Position numbers and translations under genes: made by a program. This document shows, piece after piece, positions 11,945 through 21,557 of a stretch of DNA of 64,000 nt. The notes beneath the pieces are model-generated. The model ran no database searches. It was given only the letters and a program-made list of their open reading frames with translations, and was not told the origin of the DNA. Location: contig PSQN01000013.1 of NCBI GenBank assembly GCA_002989075.1, positions 400,458 through 464,457 of the forward strand, given 5' to 3'. How positions within the stretch are numbered: the first letter of the stretch is position 1; every line of letters starts with the position of its first letter. This DNA comes from Arthonia radiata (Eukaryota > Ascomycota > Arthoniomycetes > Arthoniales > Arthoniaceae).

Positions 11945-12525
11945 CTAGTCTACCTCCAACGCCAGCTTACTCTTCTTTAACCGCTTAATAGCCTTTACAA
12001 GCGCAGCGTCCAGCTCCGCATAATCACTTAGCCAGTCACTAAACTCGTCGGATATCTTCGTGTCTTCCTGATCACCAATGGCGCAATCTCCCATGTGTAA
12101 TAGCAGGTCGAACACTGCCCGCTCGCTGCCCTCGTACTTGGCCAAGTTCTGGACCTGCGGTAGGAAGCCCGCCATGGCTCTGGCGAAGTGGTCCGTGGAC
12201 GTGCTTCTACAGTAGTCGCGGCCGCAGGCGGCTTTGTCGATAGTGCGGCGGAGCTGTTCGGCGTATACCTGCATGCTGCGGCTTCATGTCAATATGCTGA
12301 TGAGAATGACGGGGGAACATGAGGGATGGCTCACCCGTTTGCGCGCGAGAAGACATACTTTTGAAAGGTTTGGGGGCATTCTAGAGGAGGCGTCAGCGGG
12401 CCGATGTGTGCACGCTGATCTGGAGAGGCTTTACTCATGATTAGCCCTTCTCTGCGGAGGCAGTCGATGGCGGTGTCGAGGTGGGACTCGAGCTCGCGGG
12501 TGCGCTTTTGAGCCTGCGGCGACAT
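11945..12525 (-). CDS. Paralog A of a tandem pair, function unknown, C-terminally truncated
   Basis: Three exons (12525-12435, 12380-12335, 12275-11945) give 155 aa with no domain I recognise. The gene is a tandem duplicate of its upstream neighbour. Both have a 90-110-nt first exon with the pattern RELESHLDTAID / LELEAHLNTAID, a 46-49-nt second exon (YVFSR / YVLSR), the same intron phases, and a third exon with FLPQVQNLAKYEGSERAVFD matched by FLPRVAELARLPGSERLVFD. The predicted protein is mostly helical, rich in charged residues, with no signal peptide or membrane segment. It is 102 residues shorter than the neighbour because of a TAG stop within homologous sequence. Expression and function are uncertain. 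Confidence 0.65.
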
Positions 12526-12663
12526 GGATTCGGCAGGTGCAGGTCAACAGTTGTGTGTGGTTTTGCTCGATAGGAAGAATGCAGCCTGCATAAGTACTCT
12601 TCACAGATCTGAGACAGGAGTACCACCCCTGTCTGAGCATTGGGTCATGTCTAAGATTAGAGG

Positions 12664-12702
12664 ACGCGTGTGTCGGACGCCCTCGACGCGCGTCCCCACG
12701 TG
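12664..12702. promoter_or_regulatory. Duplicated promoter block A: ACGCGT plus CACGTG
   Basis: About 140 bp before the start of paralog A lie an ACGCGT (12664-12669), a CG-rich stretch and a CACGTG E-box (12697-12702). The same order and near-identical spacing (33 against 31 bp between motif starts) occur before paralog B. ACGCGT is the core of the MBF cell-cycle box and CACGTG is a bHLH core. Conservation within the duplicate is seen; factor binding is inferred. Confidence 0.5.
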
Positions 12703-12841
12703 ATTCGAAGGGTGCTAGCTTCTTCGCAGGACATCAGACCATACTGCAGCTGGCTTGTAGGGTACTGTATTTGCTGATCTGAAGTAGGGAATGCATTCTG
12801 CTTCTTCCATGGTGATCCGCCTGATACCCACACCTGCCGGC

Positions 12842-13714
12842 TCAGCTGTTCGCATAGGAAGGCCGGAGGGTGCTCCACATGGCTTCGAGGTCGTCCTCCA
12901 GTGGCACGTCTCGCGACTCCAGCGACGTATCCTCAACGTACCGCACGATCTCTGGTGGCAACCGCGATCGAGCCAGCGCTCTTCGCGTCTTCATTCTCAG
13001 GATCGGTGCGGCGTGGATCTCCTTGAGCAGCTGCAATGACCGTTGACAGTATCCTCCAATCCCACAATCCGCGCGTTCTTGCCGTTCGTTCTGCATCTCT
13101 CGAATACTCCCCACCAGATCAAGATCCCTCATCAATTCGCTCTTGCGCAGCTCGAGTATTGCCGCGACAAGCGCATCATCCAATTTCTCGTAGGCGCGCA
13201 CGTATTCTCCACTGCCTTCGCTATAAGCGGCGGTGTCGAGGTCGCCGATCGCGTATTCCCACAGCTGCAGCACAGCATCAAACACGAGTCGCTCGCTCCC
13301 AGGCAATCTAGCCAGCTCCGCGACCCGCGGTAGGAAGTGTGTGGTCAGCACCGCGCACTCATCCGTCGTTTGACCACCGCTGGCGTTCTCACCCGTGTGG
13401 TCGAGTTCGCAGTCTTTTTCGATTTGGCGGCTGAGCTGCGCGGCGAATGTTTGCGCGCTGTGAGGAGTGTGAGAGTCGCACCAGTGTGTGGTCATTAGGG
13501 AGCGCACCTGTTCTGGTCGCGGGAGAGGACGTAGCTCTTGAGCTGCTCCGGGAGCTCTTTTGTGAGTTAGTCGATGCCTTGGATCAGTGTGGGTATGCGG
13601 TATACCCATCAGTAGCCCACGCGACTTTACGAAATCGATGGCTGTGTTTAGATGTGCCTCGAGCTCTAGGATGCGCTCTTCGGGCCGGGGCAGCAGGATG
13701 TTGGATAGTGACAT
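12842..13714 (-). CDS. Paralog B of a tandem pair, function unknown, full length
   Basis: Three exons (13714-13606, 13556-13508, 13457-12842) give 257 aa. The introns were placed by matching the neighbouring paralog: donor GTATAC with branch GACTAAC, then donor GTGCGC. An alternative unspliced frame of 290 aa exists across the same exons but inserts sequence that the paralog does not share. The N-terminal ~37 residues form an amphipathic helix (EERILELEAHLNTAIDFVKS). The middle (FLPRVAELARLPGSERLVFD) and the C-terminal 90 residues (SLQLLKEIHAAPILRMKTRR, then RSRLPPEIVRYVEDTSLESR) contain a short LPPEIVRYV segment reminiscent of F-box helix 1. I do not recognise the family. No signal peptide or membrane span is seen. 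Confidence 0.75.
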   Translation of the reverse strand: MSLSNILLPRPEERILELEAHLNTAIDFVKSRGLLMGIPHTHTDPRHRLTHKRAPGAAQELRPLPRPEQVRSLMTTHWCDSHTPHSAQTFAAQLSRQIEKDCELDHTGENASGGQTTDECAVLTTHFLPRVAELARLPGSERLVFDAVLQLWEYAIGDLDTAAYSEGSGEYVRAYEKLDDALVAAILELRKSELMRDLDLVGSIREMQNERQERADCGIGGYCQRSLQLLKEIHAAPILRMKTRRALARSRLPPEIVRYVEDTSLESRDVPLEDDLEAMWSTLRPSYANS

Positions 13715-13865
13715 GGCTTATGGATTGAGCAGCGTATCTCGTTCCGTTGTGTAATAGACAGCAGCATGAAGGAGGGTCGGTGGTATTTTGTTTGCGATGA
13801 CCGGGGCCAGCCATGTTTATGCTCACTGACGCTAGGTTTAGGAATTGAAGGCCGGTCAAAGGAGG

Positions 13866-13902
13866 ACGCGTCTCACACGCGCCGAATGCGCGCCAACACG
13901 TG
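13866..13902. promoter_or_regulatory. Duplicated promoter block B: ACGCGT plus CACGTG
   Basis: This is the counterpart of the block before paralog A: ACGCGT at 13866-13871, a CG-rich stretch with further ACGCG and GCGCG cores, and CACGTG at 13897-13902, about 150 bp before the start of paralog B. It was evidently copied with the gene. The motif cores and spacing have survived better than the bases between them. Confidence 0.5.
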
Positions 13903-14380
13903 ACTTGCCGCCGCTGCTACGCCGCCATCTTGTGCGACATAGATAAATCCTCCGGTTGGAGGATGATAGCGGAATGTTCTGACCTGCCAGATTGGTAGAG
14001 AATGCTAAGATCATGGCGTCACGACTTGATTGTGCCTCACCGCAACTTCCAGGTGCTGGCTGCTCACTTCACTCGGGGAAATGGCGGACAGCGCGGCAGC
14101 GTCAATGCTTAGGGCAGAAACTACTTTTGAAGCTGTTACTTGTGATCTATCTCATCTAAACATTAGTTCCTTTTCGTGTGGACCGACACTCGACCCTCGT
14201 CTCATGAACACAGCGAGATAACGCGGTAGCGTCGACTCCTGATCCACCTCCTGATCCAACTGCACTCACCAGGACCGTCTGCTTGGAGAGTGAGGCCAGC
14301 GACCATCCTCGCCCACAAGAGCCACCCCTCGACTACGATTGATAACTCTATCAAGCTTTTCGTTCGGTTGACGAATGGAC

Positions 14381-16411
14381 TCAAACCACATTTCCCCTGA
14401 CCTGCTTGACCTTCCGCACGTCGATATTCTTCCACATCAGAATGAAGATGATAGCCACGGGCAACACCGCCACGCCAGTGATGGTAAGATACCTCTGGAC
14501 ATCGCCATACGCCTTGATGATCGCATCGCGAACCGGCGTGCCCAACGGGTAGTCAATCTGCGTCGACAGACTCGCGTAAATCGTCGCCGCCAGGTCCTGG
14601 TTCTCCGCCGGTAGGTACTGCATCAGCTTCGGCATCATGTTGTTGGTCCAGATGGCGCCTGAGATCGCCTGGCCGCACGCGCCGCCGATCGACGTGAACA
14701 GCGACAGCAGCGCTAGTACCACCGCCACCTGCTGGTGTGTTGCAGCGGCCATGATGGCAATCTCTTCGCAGACGACGAGCGCCCCGCCGGAGAAGGCGAT
14801 GAAGATCTGGCACATGATCACGTAGCCGATGTCCTGGTTGGGCATCCGGAAGTGCACCATGAGGCCTGTACCGAGGATTTGGATGGGGATCGCCGCCAGA
14901 GCGACGTACTTGAAGGATCCCGTTGCGCGGATGATGACGCCCACGATGACGGAGAAGAAGCACGAACCGATGTTGTAAGTATTGTACACGTAGCCGGCAT
15001 CGGAGATGGAAAGACCGTGGACTGCCTGAAGGTAGGAGAGGAAGTATGTGTCCCAGCAGTAGAAGGAGATGAAGAGGGTTGCGCCGAGGAGACATGCGCC
15101 GAGGACGGTGCGGTCGATAAGGAGGTGCCAAGGCAGAAATGTGACGCGTGCGCCAAATCGCTCCCAGGCGGCGAAGACGAAGAACAGCGCGATGCCAATT
15201 ATGAGCATGGCGATCATGGAGGCGTTGGACCAACCGCCGGTTGCGCTTGCGGCCAAGCTGAGTGGAAGCAGGAAGAGCGCAAAGGCGGCGATGATGAGAA
15301 GAATGCCAACAACTGCGACACTGTCAGCGGCGAGTATTTCCCCGTTGCGAGCGCTTACTTACCGTCGAATTCCACAAAGTAGTGCTTCGCCTTTTGCCAT
15401 GCAGAACGAACTGGCTTCTGTTTCTTGAGAAGGCCTTGCTTCTCTGCCTTCTTCCGGTTCAGCGTGAAGATGATGGCAACAGGCGAGCAAATGACCGGAA
15501 TAATGATCGCGAACGAGCCAAACGCCCATCTCCAGGTGCTGCCGGTGTAGTAGGCTTGAGCAGCGGCCGGTCCAGCGAAGGTGTTGGCGATGTATGGGCA
15601 GGTACTGAAAGCGAACAGCCACGGTCGGTTTTTGAGCGACGACGTGTCCGCGATGAAGACGTCGAGAACGTACGTCACGCCATTATAGCCGACTGAGAGG
15701 GCAAAGGTCAGTCCGCCGCCCACCGCAGCTGCAGGGCAAGGGTCATGTGCAGGTGAGCTTACTCCAGTAGAATACCTGCGCAGCCGCGTAGGTCTCGACA
15801 TTGTCGCACGCCGCCATCATGATCAACCCTAGTACGACATTAGCTCGCACGATACGAGCACGAACTGGCTGCAGCGACCCGTACCAACTGTCAAGAACAA
15901 CACCATGAGAATGTAGCCCTCGGTACGTCCCCAGACGTCAATGATCTTGGCCGTGGGCAGCTTGGCCACACCGCCGATCACGCTTGACATGATGGTGGTC
16001 GTCGCAACGAGTGACTGCTCGCTGAAGTCGCTGAGCACGTACACGGAGAGATTGTTATTGATCTGCTGCTGGAGAGAGTTGACATAGAAGACGAGGAAGA
16101 TGCTGCGCTTGTCAGTATACACCACTTTCCGCCAAGAAGCTACAACCATACGCGACGTATGCGCCGATCAGGGACTGCTTCGTCCAGACAGACGTGACAG
16201 CTTCGACTTGCTGCACGCCATCCTGAACGTGCTCGCTGGAGGATCCTGAGGAGGTCGAGTCGATGCTAACGACCGACTCGGGCTTCTCATTGTAGGGGTC
16301 GTTGACCTTCTCAGAGTGATGCTGGTCAGGGTGATGCTGGTCATCTTCTTGATCGTACTTGGGAAAGATCTTGCCCCAGATGCCGGTAGCCGTGTTCTGC
16401 GCTGGCGACAT
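14381..16411 (-). CDS. Siderophore iron transporter, MFS family (MirB/Sit1/Str type)
   Basis: Five exons (16411-16152, 16102-15885, 15828-15763, 15692-15363, 15312-14381) give 601 aa, the normal length for the 14-span siderophore-iron transporter family. The first ~75 residues are a hydrophilic His/Asp/Ser-rich cytosolic tail. Family marks are VNSLQQQINNNLSVYVLSDF after helix 1, KIIDVWGRTEGY (loop 2-3), WIGYNGVTYVLDVFIAD, TYFLSYLQAVHGLSISDAGY and GGACGQAISGAIWTNNM. Such proteins import ferric-siderophore complexes by proton symport at the plasma membrane. A GATAAG site lies 33 nt before the start (16444-16449), compatible with GATA-type iron repression but weak evidence alone. No siderophore NRPS is nearby, so uptake of imported or host siderophores is possible. 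The exact ligand cannot be told. Confidence 0.93.
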
Positions 16412-16682
16412 GGTGACACGAGATGGGGGTGGTTGATGGAAAAGATAAGGCGAGTGATTTTTTCGATATGAGATGGGGCGCCAAGCCTCAAAGCGGGCAA
16501 CTTCCGACCTCGGATCTCTCCATTGGGTTTACACACACACAATTGGGACCACAACGTCGCAATGCCAAGGGCGCCATCGATGATGTGACCTCACGGAGCA
16601 TTCAGAAACTCTATCGCTGTCGCACACTCTTTAGACACGAGACGTGCAAATTCTCTGATGGCTACGAGCCCCGGACAGTGGG

Positions 16683-18347
16683 TCAGATGGGCACTTGATC
16701 CGCTACACTACGCCAGAACGCGCACTTCTGCGCCAAATCCGGAAACACCGCAGCCGCAAAATTGTCGTTGCTGATCAGAAACTGGCTTTGCGTCTCGAAT
16801 AGCTTCGGCACGCCCGGCACATTCGCTGCTGTCAGTTTGTGCGCGTTGGGGTCTCCACTCTCGAAGAAGCTCGCAAAGGCGCCTGCGAACTCTTCGTAGA
16901 TGAATGGGTCTGCTTGCTGGATGGGGTTGACGCGGTTCCACTGCCAGACGCATTAGCTCGCTGACGTGCTCCGAGCCGCGGGTCCCTGCAAACTCACCCA
17001 CTGCGTGTCCGATCCGTGCTTGGCTGGATCAATCGTGTACTCTCCCAAGTACCCCTCCACGCCCGAGGCCTGCGCCATCCACAGTGCTGGACATGCCAGA
17101 GTTGAGTCGCGGAAAATTAGACCAGCTTGCTCGAAGGTGCTGTTAGTAGCAGCCAGCGCCTCCGTCGAGCCACTAGTTGGGTACAGCTGCAGTAACGCGT
17201 CCAGGTTCTCCGCCGACAGGTCTGGCAAGTAGCCGTGCAGCCATGCTTCGAACGAAGCTTCAGAGTCATTGAACTGGGGCAATCCGGCCTGCGTGCTACT
17301 GCTCAGCAGCTCCGGCGGCACGAAGTTCTCACCTTCATTGAGATTATACATGCCCCAGCCAAAGTCTATGTTCACCTGCTTATTAGCTGTTGCTGACGAC
17401 AGCGACTGCGTCAGAAAGACGTCGTCGATAACGGGCGCCCACGTGTACGAAGAGGTATTGTAAGTATGCGATGCAGAGATAGCAAGCGCGGCGTCTCGAA
17501 GATCCTGCAAGTCGGCACTCTTCAGACACTGCAGGGAGTTCTCGCCCTCACAGCCCGCCATCGCTGCGAAAGTATCATAGATCTCTTGAGCCTGCGGCGC
17601 ATCGTAATGGTAGGTCTTCTCCCAGAACGGCGACGACGCGAGAGCTTTCGAGAACAGCTTGGGCTCGGTCGCACCGTCCTGTGCAATCACTTGCGCTACG
17701 ACTGAACCTGCTCCTGCCGACTGGCCCCAGATGCTAACGTTGCTGGGGTCGCCGCCGAATGCAGAGATGTACTTGTTGGTCCATTGCAGTGCCGCGTGTT
17801 GATCCAGCAGGCCAGGGTTGAGATCGGATGAAGGGTCGTCCGCGATCTGCTTGCCGGGCAGGAACCCGAAGGCGTTTACACGGTAATTGGGCTCTACAAA
17901 CATAAAGTCGTTCGCGGATGAAACGTTGAGTACTGGATATCCTGCTGGCGGCAATGTGAAGTACGCGGAACCTTGAATGTATCCGCCGCCGTAGAAGTTG
18001 ACGACTACAGGCCGCAGAGGCTGATCATTCGTCCAGGGACGCCCATAGAGACCGAGATAGAGACAGTCCTCACTCCCATTCACGGTGCGCTGAGGACACA
18101 TGTCGAAGGGCTGCGAGGAGTCATAGGTGCCGCTGGTGATGTTGGAGGGTGGTTGAGGTGCTCGAAATCGGTTCTGACCGGTCGGCGGCGCAGCGAATGG
18201 GATCCTTTGCCAATAGGAGATGTTGTAGGCTGGTGAATATGCCCCTTGGAAAGTGCCATAGTCCAAGCTAGCAGTGAGCTCCGGAAGGCTGCTGCTTTGC
18301 GCGACTGTCAAGACAGAAACAAGGAAGGCAGATACTAGACGAAACAT
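16683..18347 (-). CDS. Secreted type-B carboxylesterase/lipase
   Basis: Two exons (18347-16998, 16940-16683; donor GTGAGT) give 535 aa. A signal peptide covers about residues 1-19. The fold signatures are EDCLYLGLYGRP (93-104), the oxyanion loop NFYGGGYIQGS (117-127) and the nucleophile elbow IWGQSAGAGSV with Ser210. Catalytic Glu is probably 338 (NEGENF) and His 444 (PAKHGSDTQW). Several NxS/T sites fit secretion. Fungal members hydrolyse esters of lipids, xenobiotics or plant-derived compounds; the substrate is not predictable. A TATATAAA-like sequence at 18383-18390 lies about 36-43 bp before the start and may be its TATA element. Confidence 0.92.
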
Positions 18348-19182
18348 GGCTTTGGCTTAGCCTGTATCAATGCTTAAAGATGTATATAAAATTGAGGCCA
18401 TCGTTACGCTCGAGCAGATAACGGAGAAGCTTTTTCAGAGGAAGGCGTTGTTAGAAGTGCTCATACCCTCGCTCGTCGTGGGGTATCTGCGCGGTCATCG
18501 TTGTGGTGGGCGTTGCTTATGCTGTTTGAGCACCTGCTTGATCAACCACAGTTGCTGTACAAGCGAAGAGGAAAGAGGAAGGAGCTGTAGTCCTTCGGTG
18601 CAAGTACGTCCGCCAGATCGTGCGGTGCGCACAGGGATGTACTTTGCGAACCCACATGTGCTACCTACGAAGTGTTCAGAGCCATGCGAGTTAGCTATCT
18701 ACTTGCAGGCACCAACATCATGAAAAGTCGCTTTCTTATGCAGACGCTCGTGTCCAGGAGCCGTGAGCGTACCCGCAGTTTCAATACGTATGAATCGATC
18801 TCGACATGACGTGCCATGTAGGCGTCCAATCAACGTTTATGATGAAGTTTGGCACGATTCAAAGAGCTCCCAGCCCGAGTTCCTATTAGGCCCCCTGTCA
18901 TCGCTTTGAGACAGTGATGTTTGGTAGCTGTTGTGAGGGCAAATGCGAGCTGTAGTCATCAACGGCCACTTTGGTCGCTTTCGGAAAGCGATCTTTGACA
19001 GTTAGTGTACGGACCGACGCACGCGTCAACTCCAGATACAAACTGTAGTCATCAGCCGTCCTGTGGACACTTGGCCCTGTCCATGTAGATATAGAATAGG
19101 CTCTCCCACATCTCGTAGTCTCTTCGTATATCGCAGCCGTGATCCGCTCTCTCTTCGTACATGGCAAATACCTCATATCACA
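18348..19182. other. Intergenic region, no gene recognised
   Basis: The left end holds the esterase promoter. The rest has balanced composition and only short frames without recognisable domains (one of 117 codons at 18370-18723 on the plus strand). A CTGTAGTCATCA-like string occurs twice (near 18950 and 19043), a short direct repeat of unknown meaning. Confidence 0.35.
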
Positions 19183-19210
19183 ATGAGCAATACATGGGAC
19201 ACTCTCCCTG

Positions 19211-19636
19211 ATGATCAAAAGTGGCACCATGTCGGCCGGCGGCTGGCTTGCCCACAGGACCGAACCTAACATGCACCACTATTCAAGACGGCATTGGACG
19301 CAAATCAGCCAAGGCAAGGGAATGGTCTTTCACCCCGACGCAGAGACTCAAGAGGATGAAGAGCACATATACACGCCGAAGCCAGCTGAACCGGCAGCTT
19401 CATCAAAGCGGCAAGCGGAGGTTTTGAAGCATCCCCAGCAATGGCGTAGGTCTCACGCGGTTGACTTGCTTGATGAGGGTGTGCTCTTCGCATTAGCAGG
19501 CAGTGGCATATGTATCTTGGAAGGGCAAGCTGACCAAGAGCGTGTAGGAAATGGCAAACTGATAACATGGGTGCCAATAGTAAGATTTTGGAAAGACCCG
19601 GAGGATCGTGGCTATGAGCTGTGGCGCAAGCCGTAA
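19211..19636 (+). CDS. Hypothetical protein, doubtful
   Basis: An uninterrupted frame of 141 codons from an ATG, with a plausible mixed composition (GMVFHPDAETQEDEEHIY, HAVDLLDEGVLFALAGSGI, VRFWKDPEDRGYELWRKP) but no domain I know. A shorter ATG frame starts at 19183 in another phase, and an opposite-strand frame overlaps most of it. So this may be part of a spliced gene, or chance. It is listed because the window otherwise has no gene between the esterase and the hydrolase. Confidence 0.3.
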   Translation: MIKSGTMSAGGWLAHRTEPNMHHYSRRHWTQISQGKGMVFHPDAETQEDEEHIYTPKPAEPAASSKRQAEVLKHPQQWRRSHAVDLLDEGVLFALAGSGICILEGQADQERVGNGKLITWVPIVRFWKDPEDRGYELWRKP

Positions 19637-20000
19637 GACACGAGCCAGAGGTGACCTTGTGTCCATGACATCAGACTGTTATGAGCTTTGTCAAATGCTA
19701 TATCATCAGACTTGCCACTAATACCTCTGAAAGCCTGTTCGTGAGAGAAGTCCAGAGCAATACTGTGACGCCTTTGTCAAGATGGCAGTGACCATCACAT
19801 TGGGTAGTCTTCGCCATTCCCGGCGCCTCTGTCTGAGGCAGCATGCATTGAAGTCTTGCAGTCCGCTCTTGCTCTTCAAAGTGCGTGAAAGGTACCTCAG
19901 GCCTCTTTGAAATCTAAGCAAGCATCAGTGGCTCATGCATGTATGGTCATGATGTCCAACGAGCAAAGGTCGAGTCTCGATCGATCGCACATTCAAACGG
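19637..20000. other. Intergenic region, no gene recognised
   Basis: About 360 bp of balanced composition upstream of the hydrolase stop. I see no domain-bearing frame, RNA gene or repeat. Confidence 0.35.
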
Positions 20001-20861
20001 TTAGCCAGCGACACGGCTTAGAAAATCAACCACTAGCTTCGCGATCTCATCGGGTTGGTCCTCCAACGAGAAGTGCGAAGCATTCTGCAGCACATCGAAC
20101 TCGCTCCCAGGGATGGCCTCATGCAGCTTCTTTCCCCATGCCACCGTTTGGTACGGATCCCCCTCACCCCATATCAGCTTAACCTTCATTCTTCCCAGCT
20201 CGTGATATCGTGACGCCACCTCACTTGTATGTTCGGGGCTAAACAGTCGCACCTGATGCTGGAAGAAGCTCGCCTGCCCAACCGTCCCAGAAATATAACC
20301 CAAGTACGTGTCCAGTGCGCCACTGTCCTTGAATTTCTCCGGCTGCGCGACCAAGCCCACCAAGAAGTCCCTAAAATGCGCTTTGTGCTCCTCATCGCTC
20401 GCTTTGATCATAGACTCCAGGCCTTTCGACAATTGCTCACGCGCCCGCGGTGAGGGAAAGCTGTCGAAGCTGACAACATTGGTCATCGTCAAGCTTCGGG
20501 CCTTCTCCGGGTGAAAGATGCAGAAGCGCTGTGCCACGCCCCCGCCGATACCATGGGCAAGGACATGTGCGCTGTCTAGTTTCCAAAAGTCGAACAGAGA
20601 GAGCAGCACAGGTACTTGACCAGACATGGACGTGTCGACATTGGGGTCGGCGGGTCGCTCGGAGAGGCCAAACCCCAGCAGATCCCAGACATGACAGCGA
20701 TAGCCTGCGCTCGTAAGATGGGGGAGTATGCCACGGAAGATGAGTGAGCTGGAAGGCGTGCCATGGATTAGAACGAGTGGGGGCCCAGTGGTTGGGCCAT
20801 GAATGCCATAGGCGATGCGATGGCTCTGTATGAGCGCATGCTTGGTCACGACGGGCTCCAT
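20001..20861 (-). CDS. Alpha/beta hydrolase-fold protein with a Gly in place of the nucleophile
   Basis: One exon, 286 aa, no signal peptide. The fold is that of the epoxide-hydrolase/haloalkane-dehalogenase branch: oxyanion loop LIHGTPSSS (32-40), DLLGFGLSERP (60-70), nucleophile elbow region VLAHGIGGGVAQ (100-111), acid loop WGEGDPYQ with Asp235, and HFSLEDQP with His263. At the elbow, relatives have AHDxGG or GHSxGG, with Asp or Ser as nucleophile. Here residue 104 is Gly (codon GGT), one transition away from Asp (GAT). The Asp/His pair and lid are otherwise intact and the frame is open. It could be a non-enzymatic fold, a recently inactivated enzyme, or a sequencing error. Confidence 0.85.
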   Translation of the reverse strand: MEPVVTKHALIQSHRIAYGIHGPTTGPPLVLIHGTPSSSLIFRGILPHLTSAGYRCHVWDLLGFGLSERPADPNVDTSMSGQVPVLLSLFDFWKLDSAHVLAHGIGGGVAQRFCIFHPEKARSLTMTNVVSFDSFPSPRAREQLSKGLESMIKASDEEHKAHFRDFLVGLVAQPEKFKDSGALDTYLGYISGTVGQASFFQHQVRLFSPEHTSEVASRYHELGRMKVKLIWGEGDPYQTVAWGKKLHEAIPGSEFDVLQNASHFSLEDQPDEIAKLVVDFLSRVAG

Positions 20862-21557
20862 TAGTGGGCCTGGTGGGTTTTGCGTCGTGGTGTGTTTAAA
20901 TGCAGCTATCTTGAACAGGTTCAGTACTACTCAGCGCTTGTCAGAGTGAGTCCGAACGCAAGTCCACCCTGTTGCTCTCGAAAAGCTTATCGAATAGCAA
21001 TGCGCTGTGTTGCGTTTGGGAAGGCCGTGAATGCTTGCACAATACCGGGTGCATGCCCACTGTGAGCGCCCGCGTCACTGTCCATCCAACATAAGCACGT
21101 GATCATCGGAGTTGCCGCGTGCTAGTCCGCAAAGAGTAAGGCGTCACTGGGCCCTAGCTTGGCAGATCACGGAGCTTACTCCGCTCTCCATGCCCCACCC
21201 CTCGGCTTCTTTTCATTTTTGACAGACGAGTGAATGGAGAGACGCAATGCTTTGGCACTTTGTAATGGTCTTCCAATTTTTCTTCACAAAAGACTAGGTC
21301 CTCAGGGAGATACGCTTTGGAGTAGATCCGGTGTTGTGGCCCCCCATACATCTGCTACTTGTTTCAGGGCTTCATGTGCAAATACTCTTTTTCGCCAAGA
21401 CGCTCCATCGTTAGTCATCATACTCGGCACATAATACGATCTGGTAAGACAAAGCATCCTGCCAGACCCTTAGTCTATACTTCCTATCCTGCACACCCGA
21501 GCGTTGCCCTCCAGATAGCCCGTGTCCAAGTCCGAGTATCGTGGGCTCGTACGTCCA
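20862..21557. other. Intergenic region, no gene recognised
   Basis: This is the promoter side of the alpha/beta hydrolase and the 3' flank of the ferric reductase. A GCACGTGATC E-box-like site lies near 21095. Short frames show no recognisable domain. Confidence 0.35.

Noticed and set aside
14735-15382. 215-codon plus-strand open frame opposite the siderophore transporter
   Set aside because: It is the reverse frame of a well-supported membrane transporter exon, has biased composition (Asp/Glu/Gly rich) and no domain. It is a codon-usage shadow.
18898-19272. 124-codon minus-strand frame overlapping the doubtful protein at 19211
   Set aside because: No recognisable domain and an overlapping frame on the other strand. 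Neither is strong, and this one has less protein-like composition.
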